A stretch of 64,000 bases of DNA, taken from positions 230,267,803 to 230,331,802 of the forward strand of contig OV884059.1 in the NCBI GenBank assembly GCA_930367215.1, given 5' to 3'. Every line of letters begins with the position of its first letter. The stretch's first letter is position 1. The notes under the pieces are model-generated. The model saw only the letters and a program-made list of their open reading frames with translations. It did no database searches and was not told where the DNA came from. Below, piece by piece: positions 1-12,353 of this stretch. This DNA is from Pollenia angustigena (Eukaryota; Arthropoda; Insecta; Diptera; Polleniidae). Made by a program: the position numbers and the translations under genes.

Positions 1-334
1 ATCAACAATTTCAAATTACTTAAGCAAAAGTGTTCCTTCCTACATTCTTCTTATGTAAACAAATCAGTTTTATATCACAAACTGAACAGAAATTATAGTA
101 AAACATATATCATTAAATCTGTATATAAAGGTACATTTTGAAAACTTTAATCGCATTTTGACAAGTTTGATTTTTTTGAGCTTTCTTTTGCAATAAAGGA
201 GCGATATTTACTGGGCGGCAAATTAAAAAATGAATATAAAGGGGCTTGAAAACGAACCAAACGGGACCAAACGAAATTACTCTTTTTATAAGATCACTAG
301 CTGACTAGCTGTCCTGTCCAAATTAGGAAAAATG

Positions 335-500
335 TTTGGTTGCTTAGACCAGCTCATCAGGAAACATTTTCCAAAGATTTTAGAAAAGCCAAAAATATTA
401 AAAAAAAATAAAACCCTAAAGCGAATAAGAATTATAAACACTAAGTCTTAATTGTAACAATATCAAAGCTTAAACAAAACACCAACAATAAATATTATTT
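335..500. repeat. Dispersed repeat, copy of 25644-25795
   Basis: About 160 bp, beginning GGTTGCTTAGACCAGCTCAT, is near-identical and in the same orientation to 25640-25795. Only the left end of that TIR-bounded element is recognisable here. Confidence 0.7.
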
Positions 501-530
501 GTGTAAAAATATTTTAAAAAGTGATATAAC

Positions 531-948
531 CCAGCGGTAAATATTGAAAAGATCGCAAGTGGCAGGCCTTTTTGAAGGCATTTATACTCCTTTCTAAAAG
601 ATTCGTTTCGTATGTTACCCTGCCTTCAAAAGTATGCCTTGAAGATGGTATACATTTCAGAAAGACCCGTCAGAATATTCAATACTCATTCGCTACTGCA
701 TTCTTTAAGAAGGGAGAAAGGAAGTTATTTTTTTTTGTGACCCTCTTTACTCCCTTCTTTGGGAATCGAACGAAGTTGTTATTAAAGGGATTGTGGAAGG
801 GCTTGCTTCCAATGACTACATGCTTTAAAAAATAAATAAGTATGGAAAGAGTCGAGGAGGGCTTGTGTCTGCTAAATTATTACTCTGTTAATAAATAAAT
901 AAAAAAGACATTATATTAGGCCTCTTTACTCATTCTTGTTACCGCTGG
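531..948. mobile_element. Possible small TIR element
   Basis: CCAGCGGTAA at 531-540 is exactly inverted at 939-948 (TTACCGCTGG). The interior is noncoding. Ten bases are a short match, so this is tentative. Confidence 0.3.
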
Positions 949-1329
949 TAAGTGTGACATGCAATACTTTTATGAACTGGGGCAAGCTTTTAAATACTTT
1001 TAAAAATTAATATCTTCCCTATAATAAACTTAGAGCATAGCCAGAACTCAGTAATGCTCGTTGGAATTCTAGAGATACATATTCTGATACTTTTGACTTA
1101 TACATATTCCGGAATATCGATTTCAATTATTTTCTATTTGTAAATTTGTATGTGATGCTGGTTTTCTAATCCGTTTTTCAACAAAAGTAATTTCGCAACA
1201 CTACACAAATCATTGTCCGGCTTAACAAAAGCAAATGAATATTTTCTCAGAGATTGGGTCAAAAATCGTCAGCTTTAAAGAAAGTTCTGTGAAGCAACCT
1301 CTGCGCAGAACATTCAATTAAGATTGTGC

Positions 1330-1700
1330 AATACATTTTGCTATTGCGTAAATCCGTCTCTGGTATCCGGTCAAAGTATCTGATATACACTGAAGACATG
1401 GCTTGTAGTCGCCTATATATAATTCGCCGAAAGATAAGAGCGGTTCGGCGTTTCGATCGGGGTTATATCCAGCAATGCCTGCAGAGCCTTGGTTGATGTT
1501 GTACACTTATACCCAAGCAACATGTTGCACGCTCTGTCCAACGAAGTCCCCTAGATTACAGAGGCGTAAATTAGAATCGGTGTTATCACACTTCTGTAAA
1601 GCCAGTGTGTCATAGTTGGACTACATAGCGCCCAACATCGGATCGTCCTGTTGGTTCTATCCTCTATTCGGTGTTTCCACTTTAGTTTCCGAAATTTCTA
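1330..1700 (-). pseudogene. Non-LTR retrotransposon reverse transcriptase remnant
   Basis: Read on the minus strand, one frame gives KWKHRIEDRTNRTIRCWALC, then THWLYRSVITPILIYASVI, a stop, and STKALQALLDITPIET. This resembles the segment that follows the reverse-transcriptase catalytic core in R1/LOA/jockey-type elements (the 'WLYTxVIRPILTYG...ALExLLDLPP' region). Stops, a deletion after the ASVI stretch and a missing catalytic core show it is dead. The clade is uncertain. Confidence 0.6.
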
Positions 1701-2050
1701 TAATATAACTAATATCTTGTATACTTCCTGGAAAAAATAAAGCCAAGAAAATAAAGATCTCTAAACAGAGGCTTTTAGGACAAGGTGCTTCGAAGGTATA
1801 AAAAAATGTTTAGGACAAGAAACTAATAGAGGTCGGTCATATACTTTACCCCCCTAGGGGGACTCCTAGGCAGTGGGACTTAGGACATTTTTTTTAAATA
1901 TATTTCTAGTCTGTAGGGGAGCCCTCTTAAGGAATTAAATAGCGAGTAGATATGCTAGAAACAAATGTTGGACTGAAAAATAAAGTAAGGCTGTTCCGTT
2001 TAGGGGTATCCTAGGAGCTATGCGGGCAATTTTTTTAAAATTTCATAATA

Positions 2051-2285
2051 TGTGACAGTTTCAGTTGAAAGGGTCCTATGCATGAAAAAATCGATTTTTA
2101 CTTTTTTGGTGATTCTTAAAAATGAAAAATGCAGCAAACCGCAGTTTTCCAACTGCATTTCTTTGGTCATAAGTAAGCTTTAAAATACATATTGGAAAAG
2201 AAAAAAATTAACTTGTTAACTTTAAAATTGTTTTTCTCCAAAACTCATTTTTTCCCATAGGTCCCTTTTAACTGAAACTGTCACA
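2051..2285. mobile_element. MITE with TA target duplication
   Basis: Termini TGTGACAGTTTCAGTT and the exact reverse complement flank 235 bp of noncoding DNA. The inversion continues inward through GGGTCCTATG / CATAGGTCCC. TA lies on each side (2049-2050, 2286-2287), as expected for Tc1/mariner-type derivatives. Confidence 0.75.
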
Positions 2286-2561
2286 TATGTTAAACATTGT
2301 ATGGGAGCCCTCTCAAGAAATGAAGATAGGTCCTACATTTTACCCCTCTAGGAGTAATTGTGGTAGTAATGGAGTTTTTTTTTGTAAATTTGTTCCTTCT
2401 TGCCCCCAATATGGGCTCGATGAGCGTCCACTTAACCTCGCTCCCCCATTTCTTTTGGCTCATGAGTTTTTTCCGAACCTCATGAAAAAGGAGCTCTAAC
2501 GCATCCAAATCCTGTTACGAAGAAATTTCATAGATCACTATCCCATACCTAATGGACATAC

Positions 2562-2793
2562 CGTCGTGCCGAAGTAAAAAAATGAGATAATACCGTTTCC
2601 TGTGCCAAATTTAACAGATCTATCTATCGGTGCAATCTCCAGCACTCTTTCTCTTATGGAGCTCCCCTTCTGGCTTGTTTTTTCAAAGTTGATGTTGAAA
2701 TTTCGTCTTCTCTTGCAAAAATTGTATATTGTAAAGATTCAATTTCCCAAAAATTTTTTTTGTGATATACGTAAAGATAACTTCGGCACGACG
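2562..2793. mobile_element. Small TIR element
   Basis: CGTCGTGCCGAAGT is inverted exactly at 2780-2793. The 232-bp body is noncoding. No convincing target duplication was identified. Confidence 0.5.
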
Positions 2794-3309
2794 TGGTGAA
2801 AATGTTTATTGCAATGACAAATGATTGTTTTCACTTTGCAAAAACAAAAAATTTATTACATACATATGTAATTGATAAATTACACGTTTAAGAAAAATAA
2901 AAACATTTATTGATATTAAATGCATGCAAACCTAATTTGTAATTTTCAACACTGTATTCCATGATCTACATTTAATTTAAGTCTACTAAAACTTTTACCG
3001 CATTCAGAGGTCTAAAAAGAAAATAAAAAAAAATTATTTGTGTTTGATAACAATCTCACACTACAGCAAATACACAATACTTGCCCCAATCTTATTGTAA
3101 TATTTATTAAAGTTTTAAAGATAAGAAATACAAATATAAATCTCTGATTTCCTTTAATAAGAATTAATATTTACTCTATAAAATGCAAAACCGACGATAC
3201 TTTCAGCAGCTAAATACGGTTTTATCGTTATAAGCATTTAACGCTACTATTTACGTTCGCCTGGTGGTCTTGACATTTGCTGTACCTAGAAATAATACGT
3301 ATGTACATT

Positions 3310-4601
3310 CAGTGATGCCAACTTTTTGAAAGCAAAAAGCACTTTAAAATTTAAAAAAAGCACTAAAAAGCACTATTTCGAACAAAAAAAAAAAGCGTTA
3401 ACGAGCACTAAGCCATTTTTACAATTTAATTAAACACAAAACAAGTTGCATTCGGCTGTGCAAAATAATACATACCTCCAAAATTTAAAAAAAGGCGACG
3501 GCTTTGATGGGGGATTTTCATTTAAAATTTAATAAAAAAAAAAATATATTTAGATTCGTATATAAACATTTTTAAATGTATTATTATTATCTTCAATAAA
3601 AATATCATCCAAATCACTTGTATCACCATCAGCTCAGTTTGAATTGGCCATAAAACAGTTTTAAAGTAATACAGTGCGTGCTCGATTTTCGAAACTCGAA
3701 AAAATTGTACCTGTTGCAATTACCGAAAATTTGCAATGACCGACCATTCTTTATTTTAATAAAAAATCTTATATTTTATCGTTTAAATAATTCTATATTA
3801 AAATCGTGCAAAGTTTAATAAAACAATTAGCGTATGATATTGTCCAATTATTTTTACCTATGTACGCTTCTGAGTGAAGAACACACATAAGGTGCAAAAT
3901 AGAAAAACATGTATGTTTGTATTCTAATACTTAGTCAACCTTTTTACAATAGCACTGGAGGTAGAAGTGTACAACACGCGGTTAATCGGAGACGAGTGTC
4001 GTGTGTTTGAAAACTAAAGCGCATGAAAAATGGCAGGTTACACAACGCTCGTTATAAAAGCATTTTCTGTCAGCTGTTTTTAATTTATTAAACACTTTGC
4101 TTTTATCAAGTTACGGCTCTTTTTTTGTTTTTAAAGTCTTTGTGTTCTTTTTCTATTTTTGAAAAAGTGTCTACATCTTTAAAAAATTTTTTAGTGAAAA
4201 CAAATACATAATTTTTATTACGATTGCTTAATATGTTGTCAACACTAAAAAGTGTGACGTTTTGTAAAATTTCCAAATTGCTAGGAAGCCTAGCTCTAAC
4301 CTCGTAAATAACCTATCTTTTATCACTTTTTTATCATTTGAAATCTTAAAATCTTTGCAGGCCTTCTTAAAATTGTACCCCAAATAGCAAATCTCATCTA
4401 AGTCATCCTCTTTATAATTAAAGTTTTAAAAAATTATAGAAAAAAATAAAAATTGTTAAAAGCACTAAAGGCACTAACGACAAATTGAAAAAGCACCAGT
4501 TAGTACTTTTTCTTAGTTTGGCACTAAGGATACAATTTTGGCGTTTTGAGGCATCAAAAAGCACCATAAATAGTGCCAAAAGCACTAAGTTGGCACCGCT
4601 G
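3310..4601. mobile_element. hAT-type non-autonomous element, CAGTGATGCC family copy 1
   Basis: The element starts CAGTGATGCCAACTTTTTG and ends AAGTTGGCACCGCTG, with the perfect 8-bp target duplication TGTACATT at 3302-3309 and 4602-4609. CAG-type ends and 8-bp duplications are hAT hallmarks. Subterminal AAAAAGCACT motifs recur many times. It is homologous throughout to 14713-16096 but lacks the two small insertions found there, so it serves as the empty-site reference. Confidence 0.85.
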
Positions 4602-4659
4602 TGTACATTTGTATATGCGATTGTCCCTCCGTCTTTAAGACATCTTTAACGACAGATAC

Positions 4660-5070
4660 AAGACAACAGTTGAAGCACAGCCGCGAATAACGTTGTAAAA
4701 GCCACTTTTTGCAAAAACTGTTTTTTTGCAGATAACCGTTAACATCACTCTCGTACACTGTTTAAACCTCAAATCACCCAAAATTATGCACCTTAAAACC
4801 TTTAAAAATGACATACAAAGAGTCAGCTGGTGGAACAAAGTTGTAAGTTTCCTAAAAATAATGCAAAGTAAATGGTTTTAAACGTGGAATAACGTTTTTA
4901 AAGCCACCAGTCTTGATGCTTTGGGTAGTGGAAGAACGTTTTAAATGACATCGTGATTGTGGATATGAAACGGGTTTCCACTAAAAAAAAAAGTTATAAA
5001 CTGTAAATTTGCATGTAATTTAAGTTTTAAATTTGTTGATATTTTGCATAAATTTTTTTACTATCATTAG
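4660..5070. mobile_element. Truncated TIR element, CAGCCGCGAATAACG family copy A
   Basis: Begins TTGAAGCACAGCCGCGAATA and is homologous, in inverse orientation, to the complete copy at 49955-50445. Homology is lost after about 5070, so the far end is missing. Confidence 0.65.
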
Positions 5071-5239
5071 TACTGTGCTTATTTTGTTGAACTATTTATG
5101 GTTTTTAATCCAAATTTTTTTAATATTTTTAATTAGGGTTAAGTTCATGAAATTTAATTTTTATTAAATTATTTTTATGAAGAAAGGAATTTTACAACAT
5201 GAAAATCAATCAAAATTGTTATTGATAATCTTTCATTCT

Positions 5240-5345
5240 TGACGTGGCTGGGGCTCGAACCCCGGCCGGCAGGTTACCATGACATGTTTCGATCGCAACC
5301 ACTCGATCTCCTCAGATGGATTTGCCGTCTTACACTCGCAGCCAT
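5240..5345 (-). repeat. tRNA-like fragment
   Basis: The minus strand contains GGGGTTCGAGCCCC, a stem enclosing a GTTCGAG-type loop like a tRNA T-arm and Pol III B-box, preceded by a degenerate tRNA-like body. No full cloverleaf can be folded, so I do not call it a tRNA gene. Confidence 0.35.
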
Positions 5346-5635
5346 CGACGACTGCTGACGTCAATAGTCAAACATCAATCCTTAAACCAAATTGTATTCT
5401 AACATTTGGTAGATCGAAATTTGCTTTCCTGAATGATTATCCATTTTAATTGACCTTACATGTTTTTTCCTTACTTCTGTTTTTTCGTACTTTTGTCAAG
5501 AATTTTTCTTGAAGTCCACGTACATTTTTTGTTTTTTCATTTTGTCTTTCTCTTTTCTGTTGACCTTTTTCAGCACAACTTGAAGGACAAATGTACACAT
5601 AGAGCTCGTGCCTTAGCTTTAACAATAATAAGCAT

Positions 5636-6060
5636 GTTTAATTTGATGTTGTAGGTGCAATACATATTAACGAAAATTTAAAAAAGTACTAGTTAAAGAA
5701 CGGAAAAGTGCCAAAAAGATCCCTTTCACAGATTCTCATTCACTCAGGACCTTGCATGTACAATTTTATGTTTCTATGTTCAATACTAACTAAAATTCAG
5801 AAAGTACTAGTTAAAGAACAAAAAAGTACCATAAGCCTTCCTACTCTTTTTTACTTAGGACCTTCCACGTTTCATTCACTCAGGATTTTTTAATTGCATG
5901 TTGAATTTTATGTTTATAGGTAAAATATTTACTATAATTCAAGAAAGTACCACTTGTAAAACAAAAAGCTTAAGAAAGGAATTTTATTTCGGTATTTCCC
6001 ACTTTTTGGTACTTTTTTTCTCCCCATTAAAGTATTAAGAATTTCAATATTGTAGTAGGA
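5636..6060. repeat. Tandem repeat block A (AAAGTACC family)
   Basis: About three degenerate units of ~110 bp contain AAAGTACCAGTTAAAGAACA, then CAGATTCTCATTCACTCAGG and a TTTTATGTTT segment. The block ends in TCAATATTGTAGTAGGAGCC, the same exit sequence as block B at 19930-20575. Confidence 0.7.
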
Positions 6061-6605
6061 GCCCATAAATTAATACGTATATGTCAGTGCATGTTCGAAT
6101 GTTCGTTCCAATTTCGAAAAGGTACCGAATTCGTATTTGTACTTTTTAGATTAGTGTGGTATAAACGTTATTTCTATGTTTATTGGTTTAAAAGATAGAT
6201 GGAGTGACAAAAAGTTCCAAAATGCAGGTTTCACCCGTTTACTCCCTAAAAGGGCCGAATTTCAAAAAAGTACCAGTCACCTGTCCGCTTATTTTTCTAA
6301 AGAACAGCGATAAGATTACATTTTTGTGTATCTCTTTTAGTTCTGGAGATATAAGGTTTCCGAATTTACGCTTTTATCCCCTAAACATTCGAATATAAAA
6401 AAATCTCGTCTTAGTGGATCGATTTGGGGAAAAACCAACCTTCTGTCCAAATTTCAAGTTAAGGCTGTGCGATGAAGAATCAGTCAGTGACGACAATTTT
6501 ATATTTATAAATAAATATTAATAAAACAACCATTACACAAAAAAACATAAATAAACAAAAAACCATAACGAATTTTGTGAGATAATTAGAATTTATTTTG
6601 AAATT
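6061..6605. other. No recognisable gene or element
   Basis: AT-rich unique-looking DNA. A 64-codon open frame at 6204-6398 has no family resemblance. Confidence 0.4.
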
Positions 6606-6614
6606 GTTAAGTTT

Positions 6615-8047
6615 GGCGGCATGAAATAACCCCCCAAAATATAAGCCCCCAAAAAAATTATGAAATACCCCCCAAAGCGTCGGGCCTTATTTCATATGCA
6701 ACAAACCCCAATTTTGAAAATGAAATTAGCCCCCAACGAAATGAAATAACGCCCCAAACATAAATGAAATAATTCCCTAATTTTTGGGGGCTTATTTCAT
6801 ATGAAATAAAACTCCAGTTTGTGATATGAAATAAGAGCCCAAAATATGTAATACAATTAATTATATAGTTTTGCTTTAATGAATCCCGCGATAGATACCA
6901 TGGTACGATATACCAAACACAAGCTTCGTCAACTAAGGCTTTTCAGCATAGCCGGCCTTCGGCCGGGCGCAATGACTTTTTCCTCTATAGTATAACAAGC
7001 ACCGGCTTCGCTAGCTAAAGCTTCTCTGCATAGCGCCAGTATTTGCTCCTCTATAGTATAAAAAGGGGGGGGTGCTTTAAAACCATGGTATATAAGGCCA
7101 TGATGGCATTATTGCTCAATTAAATGGGAGATAAAGCCATAATCCCCTTATTGCCCAATCATTGAGAGGTAAGGTCATATTTAAAATTTTGCGAAATGAG
7201 AGATATGTATATCCATATTTTTTTTTTCGCAAATGAGATTTAAAGCCATATTTTTTCAGAAAATTGTTATGCATGGTGTAAACATTCTGTAAAAAGAAAA
7301 ATCCTTAGTTATCATTGAAAAACATTTTTTTATTCTTGTGACGCACGCAGGAAAACTTTATTCTGCGAAGCCACCTGCCGCGTCCTACTGGAGGTTAAAT
7401 CCCCTAAGCTCGGCCACAGGCCGTCACGCAGAAAAACTTTAGTATGCGAAGCCAGATTTCAATACTTAACTTTAGTGTCTCCGGAACTGAAATGAGAGAT
7501 AAAGCCATTTTCTAATATTGCTAATGTGAGCTAAGGCCATGATGGCTTTATCCCCATTTAAATGAAAAAAAGGCTTTATCCCCCTATTGAATGAGAGATA
7601 AAAGTATCATGGCCTTATCTACCATAGTATTAACGGACCCGGCTACGCAGAGAAGCTTTAGTTAGCGAAGCCGGTGTTTGGTATACCATATAGAGGAAAA
7701 CCATTGCGCCCGGCCGAAGTCCGGCTATGCAGGGCAGCTTTATTTAATGAAGCCGGTGTTCTGTAAACCAAAGTGGATAAATCCTTGCGCCCAAAAACGT
7801 TTTCATTATACATTTAAAAATGAAATAATAATCCCCCAAAAAATATATTGTGGCTTTATTTCATAAAGATTTTTTGGGGGATAATTTCATATGAAATAAT
7901 ACCCCAATTAAAAAAATGAAATAACACCCCAAACAAAATGAAATTACCCCCCAACAATCGTTTTTGTTGTTCTCTGTACAAACTTTTGGGGGGTTATTTC
8001 ATTATTTTTTTGGGGAGTTATATTTTGGGGGGTTATTTCATGCCGCC
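6615..8047. mobile_element. Long-TIR foldback-like element 1 with perfect 9-bp TSD (MULE-like candidate)
   Basis: The left end GGCGGCATGAAATAACCCCC is mirrored exactly at the right end, and the duplication GTTAAGTTT is perfect (6606-6614 and 8048-8056). Nine-base duplications with long inverted termini fit the Mutator/MULE superfamily and fly foldback elements such as FB4. Subterminal regions are packed with ATGAAATAA and CCCC motifs in both orientations. The centre carries copies of a GC-rich unit of about 82 bp (GCTTCGCTAACTAAAGC and CCGGCCGAAGGCCGG) shared with the element at 56508-57590. There is no transposase ORF. Confidence 0.75.
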
Positions 8048-8575
8048 GTTAAGTTTATATCACATAAGTATATACATAATCTGGGAAACGGGAAATATCC
8101 TTTTAAAATGCTTTTTTGCGCAATAAATATGAAGTAAAATTTTTTCAATATATGGCCCAAAAAACCAACAAAATATTAAGCAATTTAATAATATTTGCAT
8201 TAAAAAAAAAACAAGAAAATAATTATAATCAGTATAGTATTTAGTAGAGTTGTCAACCTAATTCGATTAATCGATCAAACAAAACCAAACTCTTGTTCGA
8301 ATAATTTAAAAACGACGATTTTCGAATAACGAATATATCGATTAATTAATGTCGATTAATCGAACATTTTTTTTATTAAAAAAAAATTAAATTAAAGCTT
8401 TGAAATATGAGAAATACGTTGTTAGTGATTTTATTCAAAATGTAGGATAGTTAAAAAATATTGTTGCCATAGCCCTGGTTCAATGTTTAGTAACCAAAAA
8501 CCGTGTTGAGTACTCATTGTATTTAAAAATTGTATTTTATGTTCTTATTAAACAAATCTTTACAAACAATTGATT

Positions 8576-8822
8576 AGGTGAGTTGCAAAACTCGTTACAA
8601 AATTAAAAACACGAGATGACAATTGAATCTAACAGTTCTTTTAGCGCTTTATGAGAATAAATATACTAATTGTATCAATGCATGTCCTCTTCCATGATTT
8701 AAGCACGGACATGCATTGATGCAATCAGAATATTTCGTCTAATAATGCGCCAAAAGAACTGTAAGTATCATTTGCCATCTCGTATTTTGAATTTTGCAAC
8801 AAACGAGTTTTGCAACTCACCT
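8576..8822. mobile_element. Foldback MITE nested in the hAT element
   Basis: AGGTGAGTTGCAAAACTCG at the left is exactly inverted at the right, and pairing continues inward (CGAGATG, GTTCTTTT, GCATGTCC), so most of its 247 bp can fold into one imperfect hairpin. Confidence 0.7.
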
Positions 8823-8975
8823 TCTCAATTGTATCAGCTGTTTAATTTTTATATCAAACGTTAAACAATTTTCAAGAAAGGAGATTTTTCAATTTCGGGT
8901 GAAAAATTTAGAAATAAACAAAAAGCTTAGATATTAAGAATTGATTTATGTATATTAGAGCGACTCACCAAAAAA

Positions 8976-9854
8976 GTGCTCGATGTACCCTCCTAAAAAT
9001 AATTTAGATTTTTGCAAATTTGATGTATTTTACACGGTGCTCTGGAATATATATAAATGCAATTGTGTAGTAACGCTAATATGATAGCCGATTTAGTTTC
9101 TAGACCATGTATGGATGAAAACGGGACTAAAGAAAGAAAAAAAGAAAGGATCCACGACTAGATTTTTTTTAATTTGCAAAAAAATATGCCGCAAAAAAGT
9201 CGTGGATCCTTTCTTGATTTCTTTCTTTAGTCCCATTTTCATCCATACATGGTCTAGAAACTAAATCCGCTATCATATTGGCGTTACTACAAAATTGCAT
9301 TTATATATATTCCAGAGCACCGTGCAAAATGCATCTAATTTGCAAAAATCTACATTATTTACATACAAAGATGATGTACTTGGCAAAAGAAAAAAATTTG
9401 ATACCCATATTGCCCTATATAAAACGAAGGGTTACCACCCTATTGCATTTTCGTCAAAACGCGAACTAGCACGAATTTCAAAAAAAGCTGAGACACGTAT
9501 TTAATTAAATCGACTAAAGAATAAAATTTGTTAATTTGGCACTTTTATTCCAAACAACCCCGAACAAAAAATTAAAAAACCGTAATTTTTACAGAAAATC
9601 CTTAAAAAAGGACATGGATGATCGTCCTTGGACAAATTGTATATACAGTTGTACGCGCCTTAAAAAAGCCTTTCTTACGATACCCAATTTGTATATGTTG
9701 GTAAGGGAACAGATTCACAAATTAACAAAAAATGCAAAAATATACCCTTTTTAAAACTGTTCCAGCTCACGAGAGGGGAAAGCTGGAGCCGAAATATTTA
9801 AAATGTCATCTTAAAAAAGTCCAAGGTTAATTTTTAGGAGGGTACATCGAGCAC
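8976..9854. mobile_element. Nested TIR element with a long central hairpin
   Basis: GTGCTCGATGTACCCTCC and the following TAAAAAT are inverted at 9831-9854. The left half is occupied by the long palindrome at 9003-9355. No coding sequence is recognised and the target duplication is unclear. Confidence 0.6.
9003..9355. repeat. Long near-perfect inverted repeat (hairpin)
   Basis: Arms of about 160 bp (9003-9165 and 9190-9355) are highly complementary around a short A/T-rich loop. Landmarks such as CATGTATGGATGAAAACGGG and CGTGGATCCTTTC occur in both arms. Transcripts through it would form long dsRNA. Confidence 0.75.
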
Positions 9855-10805
9855 GAATTTTGCTTCCATACAACTTGAGTCGATCTAATGTATATAAATC
9901 ATATCTTGAAAGTAGAAAATGTTGTTATTGTATTATATTTTTTTTTTTAATTATATATGTTTATCTTGACCATTTGCGTAAGTGTCTCAATATTACCATT
10001 GAAAATGATGTATTGGAAGATAATTCAACGACATCACGAAATGCCGAACTTGGTCAAATGGAAAAATACATTAAGAGAGACAGCGGCTGTTCAATAGAAG
10101 AAATTGTAGACAAGTTTGGCTGAAGATGGTTAGTCTGCCAACGCCTTTCCAGAGTAATATTGGATTATTAAGGTTTTACGATGCCTTTAAGTAATACAAC
10201 GATATGGAGTTAAGATGAAAAATGTTATGCATCAAAAAAAGAGGAAGTCATAGCGGATGGAATGGAAGATTTTCCATAGTATTTTTTTTTCTAAAAATAA
10301 TTTTTTTATTCGTTATTCTCATCGATTAATCGAAAAATTATTTAGATTTAATCGTTTGATCGAACGAACAAAAACAATTATTTGAATTATTCGAACAAAG
10401 TTGAAAGGCAAATAATTGACAACTCTAGTATTTACAGACGAATTTTCCCACCAAAACAAAGTTTTTCTATGAGGATAAAATTTTTATGAGTGCCGAGTAT
10501 TATCTAGATACACCATCTACATAAGATATTTTGTCTTAAAGGGATTTAAGGCACGGTCGTTAAATTTTATATTAATACTAGCTGTCTAATCAGAAGCGAA
10601 AATGAGGCAGTGTGTTAAAAATGTAGTTGTGTGAGTTTTTTTTTTTAAATTTTCTCATACTATTATCAGAAGTGAAAAGAAGCAAGAAATAAATAATAAA
10701 AAAATTAAATTTTCCATCTTTCATCAGGAATTTACATTTTTTTTAAAAACCATCTCCTAAAAATTACGAATCGAAAAAAAGTAACATGCAGCCTGTATTC
10801 TTTAA

Positions 10806-10944
10806 TCTATTACAAAAAACGACTCACTCGCTAACGACAACGCCTTACACAATAAGGCCGAATATCTCCTACACAATATTTAAAATATACAGCCTTATTA
10901 CGGTTTTCGTTCTCGCAAACGACTGTGTAGTTTTTTGTAATAGA
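10806..10944. mobile_element. Small MITE flanked by TTTAA
   Basis: TCTATTACAAAAAAC is inverted as GTTTTTTGTAATAGA, with TTTAA on both sides (10801-10805, 10945-10949). The 139-bp body is noncoding. A TTAA-type duplication would suit a piggyBac derivative, but the ends are not typical of one. Confidence 0.55.
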
Positions 10945-11132
10945 TTTAAGTAACACACAACAAAGAACGACAACCGTAATAATGTTGATTATATCCAACT
11001 TTGTCGTCAACGACTCCATTGCGTGACAATGTCTTCTATTTTGTTCACGACAAAAATTATTATATGATTACTTATTTTAGACAATTTACCATGTGCTTTC
11101 TAAGTACAGTAGTTGAAATTTTATGTTGCTTG

Positions 11133-12081
11133 TTATACCCTCCACCACAATCAGTTGTGAAGAGGGTATATTAAGTTTGTCTTTCCGTGTGAAACTTTTT
11201 TATTATTCAACTCAGACCCCATAAAGTATATATGTTCTGGGTCCTTGAGTAATTCTAAGTCGATTTAGCCATGTCCGTCTGTCTGTCCGTCTGTCCGTCT
11301 GTTGAAAACACGCTCACTTTCGAACAACTCAAAAGAAATGAACAAACTTGGTGCCAAATTGCTTGTAGTTATCCTAAGCAGTTTGGGATTGAAATCCAGC
11401 AAAATCGGTTAAGTAGGACCAGAGCTATGAATCAAAATGTGGAACCACCACCTAAAAAAATTGATAATTTTGTTAAAAAAAATAACATAAATGCTGGAAC
11501 AACGCACGGAATGAGATAAGATTTTGCAAAAATTCGTTTTTTTTGAATGGAAATCACGCTGTTAAATTTCATGATGATCCATCCATAATTTACCCTAAGC
11601 CCCATATAAACAATACTCCCGGAAAACAGTTTAGTACGCCTAAAACCGTAAAAAATAATGCAATCATAACAAATTTTGGCTCGTCACAGTTTTATAGGAC
11701 TATAAATGATACTGTGAAATTTCGTGAAGATCGATACATAATTTACCCTAGGCCCCATAGAAACCCTACTCCCGGAAAAAAGTTAAGTACACCTAAAACC
11801 ATAATTAATAATGCTAGCATAACAGAAATTGGTACGTCACAGTTTTAAAGGACTAGAAATGACGCTGTGAAATTTCGTGATGATCGGTCCAAAATTTACC
11901 TCAGGCCCCATATAAACCCTACTACCGGAAAACAGTTTAGTCGCCTAAAACCATAATTAATAACAAATCGTCACAGTTTAAGATAATAATAACATCATAC
12001 AGATATTACTCCTTAAACATTCGAGCTGTCGGTGGAGGGTATCAAAGATTCGGCACAGCCGAATATAGCACTCTAACTTTT
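11133..12081 (+). repeat. Dispersed repeat, TATACCCTCCACC family copy 1
   Basis: It runs from TTATACCCTCCACCACAA to GGTGGAGGGTATC and a TTCGGCACAGCCGAATA tail. It contains the GTCCGTCTGTCTGTCC stretch and degenerate 153-bp tandem units (GTCACAGTTTTATAGG, TCGATACATAATTTACC). The same sequence is inverted at 16769-17854 and again at 49415-49850. Open frames of 82 and 101 codons cross it but contain no known domain. Confidence 0.75.
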
Positions 12082-12353
12082 ATTTCCGTTTGTAAGATAC
12101 TGACAATGATGTAAGTAAAAACTGCATGAAATCAGTGCTGCCACAACCAATACAATGTTTACAACCAAAATTTTTGAAAAAGTTACCAAATGTAAAAAAA
12201 CATAACCAAATTTATAATTCCTTTTATTAATTGAGAAAATCATTAAAATTTATTTCAAGGTGCATTGTAATACAAAGGGTATTTGCACTTTATAGTAAAA
12301 TAATAATTGTAGGGCTCACATCTGAATCGAACCAAGTCATTTAATATAATGTA

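Larger units (their letters stand above)
8245..10427. mobile_element. hAT-type element with nested foldbacks
   Basis: Ends TAGAGTTGTCAACC and TTGACAACTCTA, with near-perfect 8-bp duplication GTATTTAG/GTATTTAC (8237-8244, 10428-10435). TCGATTAATCGA palindromes lie just inside both ends. An open stretch at 9860-10123 ending near IEEIVDKFG could be a C-terminal transposase remnant, but the similarity is too weak to rely on. Confidence 0.75.

Noticed and set aside
6590..8060. G-quadruplex or satellite explanation for the CCCCC-rich stretches
   Set aside because: The runs are organised as inverse termini of a TIR element with a perfect 9-bp duplication, which explains them better; quadruplex potential was not needed to account for the pattern.
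11271..11519. 82-codon frame starting MSVCLSVCPS, also present at 17480-17716
   Set aside because: It is the translation of the CCGTCTGTC-rich part of a dispersed repeat. The similarity between copies is explained by DNA homology of the repeat, not protein conservation.
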